A stretch of 64,000 nucleotides of DNA from Stieleria bergensis. GTDB taxonomy: Bacteria; Planctomycetota; Planctomycetia; Pirellulales; Pirellulaceae. The stretch spans positions 248,001 to 312,000 of the forward strand of contig CP036272.1 of the NCBI GenBank assembly GCA_007745635.1, written 5' to 3'. The notes beneath the pieces are model-generated. The model did not search any database and was not told where the DNA came from. It worked only from the letters and a program-made list of their open reading frames with translations. The position numbers were made by a program, and so were the translations under genes. Below are positions 62,101-64,000 of this stretch, piece after piece. Positions within the stretch are counted from its first letter, which is position 1, and every line of letters starts with the position of its first letter.

Positions 62101-64000
62101 TCAGCGGTGGAACCGGTAGCCTGTTTGGTAGCTCGGTTGCCATCGACGGCGAGACCTTGGTCGTTGGAGCACCGGGTGAAGGTGGTGGTGGCAACGCCTA
62201 TGTCTACCAGCGAACTAGCGGCAATTGGACGGAGGTCGGTAGTGGTGGCATCGTTCCAGGGAATGCCTCAGCGAACGATGGCTTTGGTTCGTCGGTGGGC
62301 GTGACGGGTCGAACGGTGGTTGTGGGTTCGCCTGGCCGGACCATCAACGGCCGCTCTGGCGCAGGGGCGATTTATGTCTTCAATCGTGTTGCTCAGGCCA
62401 TGATCCAAGACAGTGTGCTTAGTTTAGGCGCAGCGGCCGCTGCGGACGACAGCTTTGGATCAGCGGTTGCCATTGAGCAGACCAAGATCGTTGTGGGAGC
62501 TCCCGGCCGTGATCATGACTTTGGCTCTGGGCTAGGGCAAGTTGGCGTTCAGGCGGATGCTGGGGAAGCCTATTCCTTTGCACTCAAAGATGATCAGTGG
62601 GTGTTGGAAACAAATTTGCAAGAAGGCTTGTTCGGTAGCGATTCTCGCGCTGGGGACAAGGTGGGTTCCGCCGTAGCGATCAGTGGCTCACTGGCGTTGC
62701 TGGGCGCTCCGCAGCCTGAGGGGCGTCCCGCCCAGGCCGATACCGATGGTGCCGGTTATGTCTTTGTAAGAGACATCAGTGGACCGCAAACGGTGATCTA
62801 TCCTGAGGCTCAGGAAGTCTTGCTAGAGGGGGCCGCGGTCAACACGCTGTCTGGAACGATTGGCGACAAAGCTGCCGCCCAGTTCAAGTTCTTTGACATT
62901 AACGACCTGCAAGTCTTCACAGGAAGCCAAGATGATACATTGACGATCGGCGAAGAGGGGTTGACAGCCTACGGGTTGCAATCCATCGAAGTCGATCTTG
63001 GTGAAGGCAACGATACGATCAATGTCTTGTCCGATAACATTGATTCACCCACCGCAGGCTCACTGATTCTGACCGCAGATTTGGGCGGGGCGGCCGAAGG
63101 TTCACCGTTGCCAGGGGCTGCTCCTGCACCTGCGCCACTGTTTGCTGCATTCGGGTTGGCCGCTGCACCAAGTGCGGCACCAGCACAAAGCAGCCCGGCC
63201 TCGCCGTATTTGTTGGTCGTGTCGCAAGTCGATGCCAGCGGTGGTGGCGGCCAGAACAGTCTTAACGCTAAGGCCAGCACGGATTGGTCGCTCTCAGATA
63301 ACCAGTTGAGCTCTAACCGTGGAAGCATTCGTTTGCAGAGTTTCGTCAACGGATCGCTGACCGGTGGTGAAGACTCCGAGGTGTTGTCTCTCAATGGTTG
63401 GAGTGGGAACGCCAGTCTCGATGGCGGCGGCGGTTACGACGAGTACGCGACGAATTCGCCGGACTTGAAATCGCTGAGTGCAACCGATTCCGGTAGCGGC
63501 GACAATACGCTGACGATCGTCGGGACTGCCGATGATGATTCAATCTCTGTCACGCAGGGGCAGATCTTTGTGAATGCTGTGGCGTACGACGTGGAAGGCC
63601 TGAGCATCATCCGAATCATTAGCGGTGACGGCGATGATACGATCAGTATCCGTGAACTAGAGGGCGTGACCGTTTACGTTGACGGGGGTGAGGGCGACGA
63701 TACCTATCAGGTTGAACTGGCTAGCAACACCGTCGATTCCCTGGTGCGAATCGCGGACACTGGCGGTCCTTCGCTGACCGGCGGGGACGTGATTAACTTT
63801 GATTTCGGAACGACAGTTGGAATTCCCGATGGCAGCTTGATTCAAGCCAATAACGCTGGAAGCATTGCCTATTATGACTCTGCGATTGAGTCCACTGGAT
63901 TATTCAATCAGCCCCCGATCTTGACTGTCTTTGGCACCGAAGGCCCTGACACCTTTGTCGTCAATGGCGATACATTGACGTTTGGCAGCACGGTCATTTC
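38154..64000 (+). CDS. Giant modular surface/adhesin-like protein (partial, open at the right edge)
   Basis: A single frame of at least 8,615 codons without a stop, continuing past the window. No classical signal peptide is visible. The basic N-terminus RRRRLLEALEQRVLLAS (about residues 25-41) matches the LEPR-XLL-type motif of planctomycete extracellular proteins. Domains in order: beta region (about 42-480); HGL-type modules (about 500-2000); Ala/Gly-rich beta-repeat zone (about 1440-4290), with strict A/B alternation at 2421-3936; a second HGL block (about 4349-4670); haemagglutinin-like beta repeats (about 4670-5800); degenerate RTX-like and beta-strand segments (about 5800-6850); about 20 FG-GAP repeats (about 6863-8213); then RTX-like GEGNDT/GDGDDT motifs. 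It should be a cell-surface or matrix fibre, perhaps for adhesion. The ATG at 38154 is the first in the frame after TGA 38121; there is no Shine-Dalgarno. I noticed only five cysteines. Confidence 0.93.
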   Translation, partial: MPTQRKLARKSSRQRTLTNPSVTNRRRRLLEALEQRVLLASDFTFNADPSAADVRLYTDSGRLILEDSDGTELKSEALADVENIELDGSGLSDKFRIGDLSGFFGTLTVDGDNGRDKVIFDGLVTMADINQSGSIDVTAEEIVIEGSANITAGDIKLFSTGNEGALSIANNLPLDITDVIEGERKISIKSGAILDGDKIQIDAQRIASLVSPVRPWGVGFKNAAVDIQGATITGDEISITTTTADENLTDALPDWANNWLAGPITKFIFDGIFPPIPVAAMIRSGESNITINDSMLSADGDISVNAISTTDASTAAMGVRDAADDIKTKNAGGKFYQALNKFAVGFSRAESIATTEITGTSVFDAGGNVDILSNATTTAAVTSTVRLNMNAADGPNSSPTNPNEFGAAVAVTNSETTSTTTVGSEVQITATGNVNVHSIGDVTNSAKAGINIYVDGRGGIGFALGVDNATVETRVDGKIDAGGTNTDKELVIADIDGQSDTITLNDHGLKTGDELIYLAIDPNDDGDPPTELDAIGGLVSGAPVRVIVLNENEFQLAYELPMDVDGRLTNPGAIHTLTQREVFEFDPGDSSQLDKVNNFITLPTLSLEAGDLMEYAPASSVQSGVDPADVEAIGGLADFTNYVAINVTQDQSAETTTFQVAQESDPGVPIDLTTNGVGDAHFFAFLTETESFSPSTAVDEGTNFITIADHDYNTGDVVQYDTDPTIESKQAVRRTSWISEAEPVTIDPDFIDADDDPTIDPDLDTIQIASGHGFVTGQPVHYSSAGGNAIGGLISGRDYFAILDSPSTFQLAISQADAGIPIELSGGASGGAHVFTPSVSNQSLDELMVGNHGFQTGQAIQFLAGDAGPPAELIDGETYYAVRINRDRLQLATSPENATAGTVVEFTSALTPDQFSSFVTDTFVMSFDPSVTAAAVDSVNHALRIENHELVDGSEVIYRAAGGDPVGDLQADESYFIERIDADHLRFRDESGNVVQLPGPGTFGAGFHSLLVIGPDIDLATDLFRLSDHGLVTGDQVIYRANGDSAIGGLQDGETYGVDRVTGDELQLVDLGTGNVIALSSGASDRELHGLEIQVVEIEESLEVAIDELNLDSNLLYIEDHGLSDDDVVRYSSRNDSEIGGLVDGVQYLVSVENSDEISLRPFDGGSVINLTSGAGAGSLHVLDLLDISAGETLEFTPELVTSPVGKVDFNPTLMPTVNTTDSTIFMPGHTFSPGQRVTYLIANGTEIGGLTNGNDYVVLPVTDETFQLADPSDPDTPIPFTSIGTGNNHGLERLSEVTQFDQSIRGLDDQGQYYVRVIDANTIGLFESKQDATAGGVVNLSPDDASGSSHTLQTPAGAGIKLLGQLSATNSTTAGVGIGGAPKLADLLTAGEVQNPGYDFLSPKSFKKGGENSTLQKSILSNDAKSALKGSNTDANSTFSVAGGVAINVINHQVDTIVGSTAELTSHIDVIISALVYKQKIKVSSQGTVSSDDGAKKDPNNASKTVPSRDKDKTFAAGIGVSIGIVSNHVNATVEDNATINALDDITVKTELNYPLLVRPIDLLPFAAYYADGFDPEADGIGELASLIKGDLGLTDIVNVWAATKANGSGVKGDQEAAAKYTLTGSIGVMVYDNVSEATIGSGAMINQDSSLRSPTQSVYVDALLMMQMINVAGVVSLGLHREGIQDSIQKRKPGKVFTLLGNKAGSIGIGGSVMVQNYDNRTVAMIEEGARVYTSDVGELSVKAVEDVYTFEIVQSGGESGKIGVSGSVSVIDQDSDTIARIHSGATIDAGVVTVDAVNDSRHIAIAGAFQLGKSVGVGISVGVQNVDRNTLAIVGDRRFDLKADDDFDFGDNKVKIERHGLETGDRVLYRPVKGGDAISGLTAGEIYYVITDGDDAFQLASSKSAANSGDNLQIEKAGSGHQFDAIPSEVFSVGPTQIIPAQSEIEIEGHGLQTGDLLSYHNTGNAGDLSGLEDGKSYFVIRTSPDRFKLALTAQMALADAPVPVNATGASDSHRFDRQLALEALSLKANASTKGRNWSFGLAGAVVSNTPDKNAQQQVAGGNAGGNGLSNPRGSGLGIAGDFTLNDMDSQTQAYLNTDGWVDLTGTGDLELNADDLSSVIAVSGALALVRTGGNAIALAGSISLNFVDMRTEAFAARAAISGDDKVVVDANREGDLVAISLGAAGSLSTPAAGASQKRSFALAGSVSVNEIDTVTRAYLDSVEAQGLTDADLDAFDNSNLFALGGGIGIAIKSGFGFGASVGINLTSTETQAFIIDSNLGLSGDVTLNSQNDPSIHAIGFSAGAGQFGVAGTLSINKVDFQTGTSLERSSVQGAHDVKLETQDTSDIRSDSGGVGIGIRLIEDGQSSDTAVAAALGVAVAINDLGTESGSSVYSIVDESVINATGEVLVDAVSEAQLNALTLAGAVAVSRNSGSAFGGAFAGAAAASRNRIKTNVIARIDDSDVTAGPVTVTATERSRIVADAGGFGIAVAVASSGRTAGALGIGVGIALNEISGTVEASILGSSSIIADGKVTVEAKTELPTGKDNSIDALALAGAASVGVGTGSGQSGAFAFAAAVTVNTIDRNVEAVVRDSSVVTKTGSGADIEITASDRSVIRADAGGFSIAVGVTTGGGNTGGLSIGASVAENRIGNDAGSASVQAIVDGSTVNADGSVDVSVDHVAAINALVIAGAVTVGFSAGKGGSSLTGAGAGASAKNKVKRKVKAKIQGASDVDAKGSIDVLATDTSSIRSVSVGASVSVAAGAKDSTRASLAIGVALAENTISNELDALVSGSSVAAGGTVLVSAISQQAPLFTLDQTGCNAITAALLDDASTEVSDDPLTNADENADDITNNESIIDTLVEQFESNGVDLSDDVKLSQAEEDTAWVLVDEVKARSWVIRNVDDALQIEENAVQSIAVAAAVSVAAGQDGIALSGGGASAKNKIFTTSDAHFTGGDLTSGGDVTVRSQNTGGILATVITVSLSVGVGIDGNAAAAAIGASLTENDIGGKANPARSSSLLDSVNVQSVSGSLNVSSLTAQSIHSVVFAGAVAVSVATKSGFALALSGAGASSHNEIYSDSTAKISNIAPGQLTASHVKVTADDASQIRATAGAVSIAAAFSKEGTGVSVSIGVGLARNKVDNHVIAEINAADLTSGLAAPSVGTIQVDARSDAKIRTAAFAASVAVGASKGFGFGVSGAGAEAKNIVLGETQAKIVESQLQTSGAVDVQSHNNSAINAFVITITAAVGASKSGGGGLSIGGAAARNYIGWDPASDSIEADYESDQVVYSLTSGKTVRIVEGPRTGEVYEYSGERITDADPQEDGIQAISLESMDFQDDTVWTLLGLNQEDALTLAYTENTSIQSGGDLTVKAEAVQEIVAKVGTGSIAVGGGEKAGGVSGAGVETINRISTAVDAYIDGDSTTAGSATPGIVASNVSVTAKDESRVDANAGSVSIAGALGEKAFSLSIGVTIARNELDNKVGATIINVGRLHTPGNLTVKTEVLPSDLPDADYNSHSGERAVVPGQTVLVSNSHNDGGTPGRIYQYRGEETTTIQLNDEDFSDTAYWSLADGTITSVAFAASLAATFGSDAAIGISGAGAGAKNIVRTDSNALIKDSTLIVGGAADIDAVSAASISATIVGVSAAVAVSKEGGFGLSIGVAISENVIGASSPQTVTTNRAQNSGVSAQILDSSLDVTGVLEVDAAADQKIDSFVLAVSAAVAGGKSLGIAASGAGASSTNRVNQTVIASLSGHRAGGISAESIDVHASDISLIDAEVGSVALAIAFGKFGAAGAVGAAIAENRIGNQVIATIAEVGSVTADTGDIDVMASESSRIESYAFTASIAFSFTLGGAASVGAVVSSNTITTRTIASIDLASSVQAATGVFVQAMDDATISANVLSVTVAAGSFVAIAVGVGETNNLLQNEVDAFIDGSTITVDAGGVAVHAIVSPTINTDSDVGVGSGGIGSFAVGVISATLLIETATRAFIRDADITATGQDVIVDANSTSFADPKALTFTLSIGGGAGVSVLKADANVQGFTEAFVSGRNRVTAASFNLNASDQNTLQPYSEADAVGLFAVNDADAVTGLDRRTEAYVPSDASLTMPEGSFSINAVSNSTVSSEVSSVAVGGVTIDLAENSSTIDAETRAVIADQAFVDVRESVSLLATSNNLAESTTSSVGVGLVTVSVSKPTARVTPITEAISRGDVRANSLSVNALGGDDRANAGAKNTNVGALDINSSNVESTSDPTVRAIVGGVVTVGANVDIEALSRTDADASSESLSVGIVLSVQNLNAEVTVDPTVEVQIEPGTTISAGGLIDIDASHGARLPTFSDGTFNAASTDAVDVPESTVTFTDTHALESGDAVIYRPGSSLEIGGLEADRRYTVLKRSDTEIGFGVLIREEILQGNARIPAVDPTRDEIRFASTHNLLSGDLVSYQQSDGSVIGGLADEHGYEVLVIDPFTIKLIDPQDRPDPAINVAGSDVEGNAIKFTAHGFSDKQIVTYRAPQAVAGTNGLVDVKGSQAATVEETYVFENRDNLYSVGHGFSAGEEVIYTAGSGTPIVGLDSGERYFVIVLSPDEFQLASSLDNALGDPANSIDPTPLPIEAVAEESNVQIEFRRVLDQGIGGLEDGATYFVQLDESDPDNANKFELSLDFDGTSVVPLVGTDQGGNGELTGLGTLGRDGVNLTAAGSGNHELVLSLTSLGSGVQRFDGIGGARAFIAAPSGDDVATVTATGKGGGFIRAGSIDTVATATPTVNISIGEIGGAEVNLAAETIQVDTVLISNVSTTATSSKGGAFSFGGGSASLTMNVEGTIDIHESDLVATDSIMIKSDTSLIGFVKGETDGGGFVDISDTDITTDIDYDSVVTFGRGTNLVAENLVQSESITDISIDADSNTSTGGVGGSSGATAPILVGADNERSRTVTQLQNGASILAKDIKLDAHTTQVDLSATSYARLGAFAGDADALSRIKIYADTAVQLDGGSSIVGRNVTLDVDIDAINLNAPAESRCVCAFGDSDTISDIVYEHAASVIAVSGSALSAGSLNVTVDQEVESYLRRGRSHVGGVGGETIDRTGSLNAEEVIRWDADVSLLSGPTDNPTLEIDADGHLIQAINIDVKSDATGSTLLGQGDSVSGADTIFVQPINNSQDLAGTAMFRAGGALSDSFTTIGDDLQVPRLPAREIAGTSGTFNSGTAFDKVNIISEYEADLDISDIQVVSPDARPKIELKASDISIAFDVSSQLPAGTAVTVEQAAQSGDLIISGTLDNPLGTTLIENTNGDVLGSGTLRSAQLAILAERGTIGSAGQPLDVQLVRTNWGRATVNAISFGDLDLSITGLLRDENLAAEFDSDFMEAGGDVSLVFPKPQEQVDPDGTTQVGVDVNVNNGGFVTYGTRYPGSASPQTIDLDPRVFPNLATSSDVDALFQFQRVIGDNISMLVPDRGIADPRVSIDANTNVRSEAPINGVIDVQTSGDITIVEEGDFPVQKITSSNGSLDLTAAGLRSNLFETLDFDPAEAFISGNSVRLRATGAIGSLARFAVIDSSAQDYGVLDAVAADGLYIHELIGALNLDAAASKYDDLILIVEDGSLLEGTGSFADETADLQARNIDLIVDAGAIGSATEALEIYGAGIGQREETDRITFAVPQDGRLYATAMNDIYLTEINAALRVLLVESELGDVGLTVLDSVFIDNAFPGPYGEDLVLLNLPGQSLQGVAVTTGTIKANGNISVDVGDSVFWEDQTLVEAGGSLSIRADATTENPDVGIGADVDLLGAIIAADVSVTTGLDLDFIQVTSPDGIQAATVVIDSDDAVQAATSDLFADDRIFISRVLPGTTMTVQSGEGSDRFYLSSDASRALFETQGFYDDTVDALTFLQGTLETIEGDLVLDTGLGGNSDTSDGVFVSAAGASAELTGTFAGGVLSGLGLGGDVTLTTDEAVNLLLALSDHGDVFDLKTLASEVYAQVIGGDGDDELNVGNDLRRLNEIAGVISYEGRGGTDMLNVTAQSPVAAESLMTAISFTGLEMGTNSRFALQQDEFGALLDEDCLQDASCPAGIYFARRAGFDADYQSTVESVNLTLDGGEIRVDSVDPYGQRKISGADAVVVGSSASGLFPASPARVDFVSGNLILDDPAGTGYDLVFDDSGDTVENVGQFDGNQVTGLGMTGRVQFADANSVTVRLGAQDDTFYVAATQSGQPLDLNTGGGLDSVYVGTSQGNELGGSLGNIQGALSINGRQPQSGDKLFLNDIQGGSGRDYRMTNAVTRFVELLGEGLFAPVSVTVDTNGDLQVDSDDFSLVVQDDLEAAITAARNGTNLDSGVSLDILIGGQTVEVRIAAQTFATDEELAAYVQQELQASVDATTVSGWPIDTTTLTALGVATITYERMETVVLNAGDFNDTFDIQATHREVDPLGGKAASLTINAGRGDDVVELGESDGTKHSLDRFQIDTDLPTVDSPKGIVVFVNGQAGTDRVHYRDSANTAQTTVSFGEFSFAELFPADLQSSPPVAAADQLALFRQVLRQDPELFQYLATVLDREGSSGPVNVREINVEALEVSLGSADDIVSLPTAMYDRLMTFHGGDGDDRFSIENGVDLGGQTLTINAQGGDDFVLVDYSMTSIIDPGALGQTLQSVGFATVDRTFLEFDRGDYYVETRLDSGDWQFRMVDANGASQVIQAVDGGPRTLAWQSIDAITETNGLRSFDTARGIALNFIASEAGYQTGMRADGTATLLLVGAPEFANSIVFDAGTHSTAAGDTLRVSGDGDVEGAVYRPSDSADGAGLLTIAETEISFAGVEPLIVHGLPDLQVIGPDDEPVDLNLGSEQLDPQAFSTVTLHTLVIDGVVSWNQQTKLAIDPLANTELFGRVVAIDGDIMVVGAGRDNQQVGVVHVYAWDTDSSVWEEIAKLLPSDLGDGIGGEFGAAVAISGSTILVGAPGDAAGSTLVGAESGVVYVFGDPQGDGSFEQLARLVGDDVVSGSRFGESVAIQGDTAVVGAPGISEASNLGEAVYVFQGSGSVWSQTRDFQGSGDFGRSVAIVDDYVAVGVPASNAGKGYVRVYDRTQSWGFTNLYASDRQNGERFGSTLAMATSQIVAGAPNWDNPARSGADHGRAFVFQKEGSSWVREARLTADAGLPEFEGTLEGNAGDHFGDAVATDGQYVVIGAPDANVGSTIRAGAAYAYFRLDSGTSGLGATWQRSSGESGPGKLVSPEPSPEEPGTDTIPDLFGTAVAVGGGRIVVGIPGSDLLANGSAVRRDVGSIKTFTPDPYPTLDGESNALARRGARMQAETLGVSSKGDFGYESVYEPRSRTLFVAAPNLDGSGASAKVYVYINEGLYWRPAGELVPTEGGLEFGRAMAVVGNTLAVAAPGSNRVYVYSRSGQNWNQADVLTGRGGFGSSVAISPNEQRIAVGEPKLNIGYQVSGSGFETTGGYMALTTPGNVVVFQRQAGNTWRVERRLLPDDGSLPKTTTVYGKTSILGAGVVDIHEDVASQGYGDTVTFRSPGTYALEDYSPNLDDESSSATLGPATKLTLIDTATGVFDKSESDQVYTNWSNADNNFRYRNTTHNNDDAEKIKIQLLDVDGVGKGKRETQTTVGVPHNRALRDKSGVTAYGGVANARFGTSVGFINNNQVAVGAPAYQGSTGRVATYDLSYVDFFSSITTTNQASNPGLFASRFVQQSGLDSSFGRELAIDQNGNLLVGSVYGGAGSLGQFSPTGSFQDRVGGAVSDFATEGTISSRGHTTIVGAPSDSGTGGATVIVNGVPRVTLDPIPENGTGVDTTFNAQRGFGTGASIASRDHYLVGMNAGDGDVGELMYNFRERASEWKPTSGFVTPGNLPKAELGSAVALQGVTAAVGAADYDDRGAVMIYDTTETGQDKKPLAVLQSSDIATKDRFGAAVSIYGGTDALTLIAGAPAAGDGAAYLFNGLGSTWSQEARVSGDVGESGFGSAVAISGNTAVVGAPGGNAIYVFVRDGIGWTQEAKLSGGTGSLFGSSVAIDGETLVVGAPGEGGGGNAYVYQRTSGNWTEVGSGGIVPGNASANDGFGSSVGVTGRTVVVGSPGRTINGRSGAGAIYVFNRVAQAMIQDSVLSLGAAAAADDSFGSAVAIEQTKIVVGAPGRDHDFGSGLGQVGVQADAGEAYSFALKDDQWVLETNLQEGLFGSDSRAGDKVGSAVAISGSLALLGAPQPEGRPAQADTDGAGYVFVRDISGPQTVIYPEAQEVLLEGAAVNTLSGTIGDKAAAQFKFFDINDLQVFTGSQDDTLTIGEEGLTAYGLQSIEVDLGEGNDTINVLSDNIDSPTAGSLILTADLGGAAEGSPLPGAAPAPAPLFAAFGLAAAPSAAPAQSSPASPYLLVVSQVDASGGGGQNSLNAKASTDWSLSDNQLSSNRGSIRLQSFVNGSLTGGEDSEVLSLNGWSGNASLDGGGGYDEYATNSPDLKSLSATDSGSGDNTLTIVGTADDDSISVTQGQIFVNAVAYDVEGLSIIRIISGDGDDTISIRELEGVTVYVDGGEGDDTYQVELASNTVDSLVRIADTGGPSLTGGDVINFDFGTTVGIPDGSLIQANNAGSIAYYDSAIESTGLFNQPPILTVFGTEGPDTFVVNGDTLTFGSTVI
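38238..38276 (+). other. LEPR-XLL-like N-terminal motif of the giant protein
   Basis: Residues 30-41 are LEALEQRVLLAS, following four arginines. Planctomycete exported proteins often carry an L-E-P-R-x-L-L motif near the N-terminus. Here the Pro is replaced by Gln, giving E-Q-R-V-L-L. It may direct export or surface anchoring in place of a normal signal peptide. Confidence 0.7.
39645..44205 (+). repeat. HGL-type modules, first block (about 12 copies)
   Basis: A module of about 50-60 residues of the form 'I-HGL-TGD-V-Y-....IGGL-DG-Y-V-....FQLA' recurs. Clear copies begin near 39645, 40444, 40690, 40965, 41210, 41480, 41815, 43715 and 43985; degenerate ones near 39935, 40255 and 42020. Between the last two groups, from about 42.4 to 43.7 kb, lie glycine-rich beta repeats of the type seen further on. 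The fold is unknown to me; similar repeats occur in large planctomycete and cyanobacterial surface proteins. Confidence 0.8.
48018..48200 (+). other. 'VYEYSG...DF-D-W' insert, first copy
   Basis: A segment with VVYSLTSGKTVRIVEGP, GEVYEYSGERIT and SMDFQDDTVWTLLG interrupts the beta repeats at a B-to-A junction. The second copy is at 48720-48880. It looks like a small inserted domain. Confidence 0.6.
48720..48880 (+). other. 'IYQYRG...DF-D-W' insert, second copy
   Basis: It has VPGQTVLVSNSHNDGG, GRIYQYRGEETTT and DEDFSDTAYWSLAD, matching the copy at 48018-48200 in order and spacing. It too lies between a B unit and the next A unit. Confidence 0.6.
51198..52140 (+). repeat. HGL-type modules, second block (about 5 copies)
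   Basis: Copies near 51198 (THALESGDAVIYRPG), 51420 (THNLLSGDLVSYQQ), 51630 (HGFSDKQIVTYRA, partial), 51775 (GHGFSAGEEVIYTAG...LASS) and 52005 (partial, GIGGLEDGATYFVQL). The module family is the same as at 39.6-44.2 kb, separated from it by the beta-repeat zone. Confidence 0.75.
58740..62790 (+). repeat. FG-GAP repeat array (about 20 copies)
   Basis: Copies follow the form 'FG-SVAI-G-T-VVGAPG....G-AYVF-R', as in integrin alpha-chain beta-propellers. Starts near 58740, 58908, 59091, 59240, 59388, 59591, 59823, 60042, 60204, 60330, 61008, 61203, 61509, 61674, 61833, 61989, 62127, 62283, 62457 and 62664. Several are degenerate. A non-matching insert lies at about 60,390-60,990. About 20 copies would suffice for two or three seven-bladed propellers. 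Confidence 0.85.
62791..64000 (+). other. C-terminal part in view: RTX-like repeats
   Basis: Short acidic Gly/Asp motifs (LGEGNDTINVL near 63000, SGDGDDTISI near 63635, GGEGDDTYQV near 63690) resemble calcium-binding RTX nonapeptides but are scattered. A Pro/Ala-rich segment lies at about 63085-63215. The frame remains open at the window end. Confidence 0.6.

Overview
The window looks like chromosome from a planctomycete of the Pirellulaceae (Rhodopirellula-like). The grounds are moderate-to-high GC, a secreted sulfatase carrying a 3-keto-disaccharide-hydrolase-type (DUF1080) domain, a Tat-type sugar isomerase/epimerase, few Shine-Dalgarno sites, many short non-operonic genes, and a giant surface protein that opens with the 'LEPR-XLL'-like motif typical of planctomycetes. 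I did not find rRNA, tRNA, CRISPR arrays, insertion sequences or phage genes.

Left part (1-20.4 kb): the 5' end of a membrane or secreted protein running off the left edge, ferrochelatase (hemH), a lipoprotein, a DUF5722-like (clan GH-A-like) glycosidase divergent from pyruvate kinase, an M3 metallopeptidase, a Tat-type xylose-isomerase-like TIM barrel, a REC-HisKA-HATPase-REC hybrid kinase without a sensor domain, a 930-residue protein with a Pro/Gln/Ser-rich half and a conserved C-terminal domain, a DUF1080-sulfatase fusion, and a six-hairpin glycosidase. The sulfatase, glycosidases and isomerase suggest breakdown of sulfated polysaccharide.

Middle (20.4-38.1 kb): a minus-strand cluster encodes GAF-HlyD, HlyD, PqqD-like/M50/HlyD and DUF3467 proteins and ends in a clear rho-independent terminator. 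It looks like an envelope export or processing system with no ABC ATPase in view. A perfect 10-bp inverted repeat lies upstream, next to a small divergent gene. Then come a DinB-like protein, two proteins of unknown function, SelO, a thioredoxin-trypsin fusion, methionyl-tRNA synthetase, an alpha/beta hydrolase and an outer-membrane beta-barrel-like protein.

Right part (38,154 to the window end): one uninterrupted plus-strand reading frame of at least 8,615 codons, still open at 64,000. It has a basic N-terminus with LEALEQRVLLAS, about 17 'HGL-TGD...IGGL-DG-Y...FQLA' modules, a long Ala/Gly-rich beta-repeat zone in which two kinds of repeat (A and B) alternate strictly, haemagglutinin-like and RTX-like stretches, about 20 FG-GAP (integrin-alpha-like) repeats, and further RTX-like repeats. 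This giant adhesin-like protein is the most striking object in the window. The large minus-strand open frames opposite it are shadows. Short intergenic tandem repeats (13-, 16- and 24-bp units) and a small dispersed REP-like sequence occur between genes.
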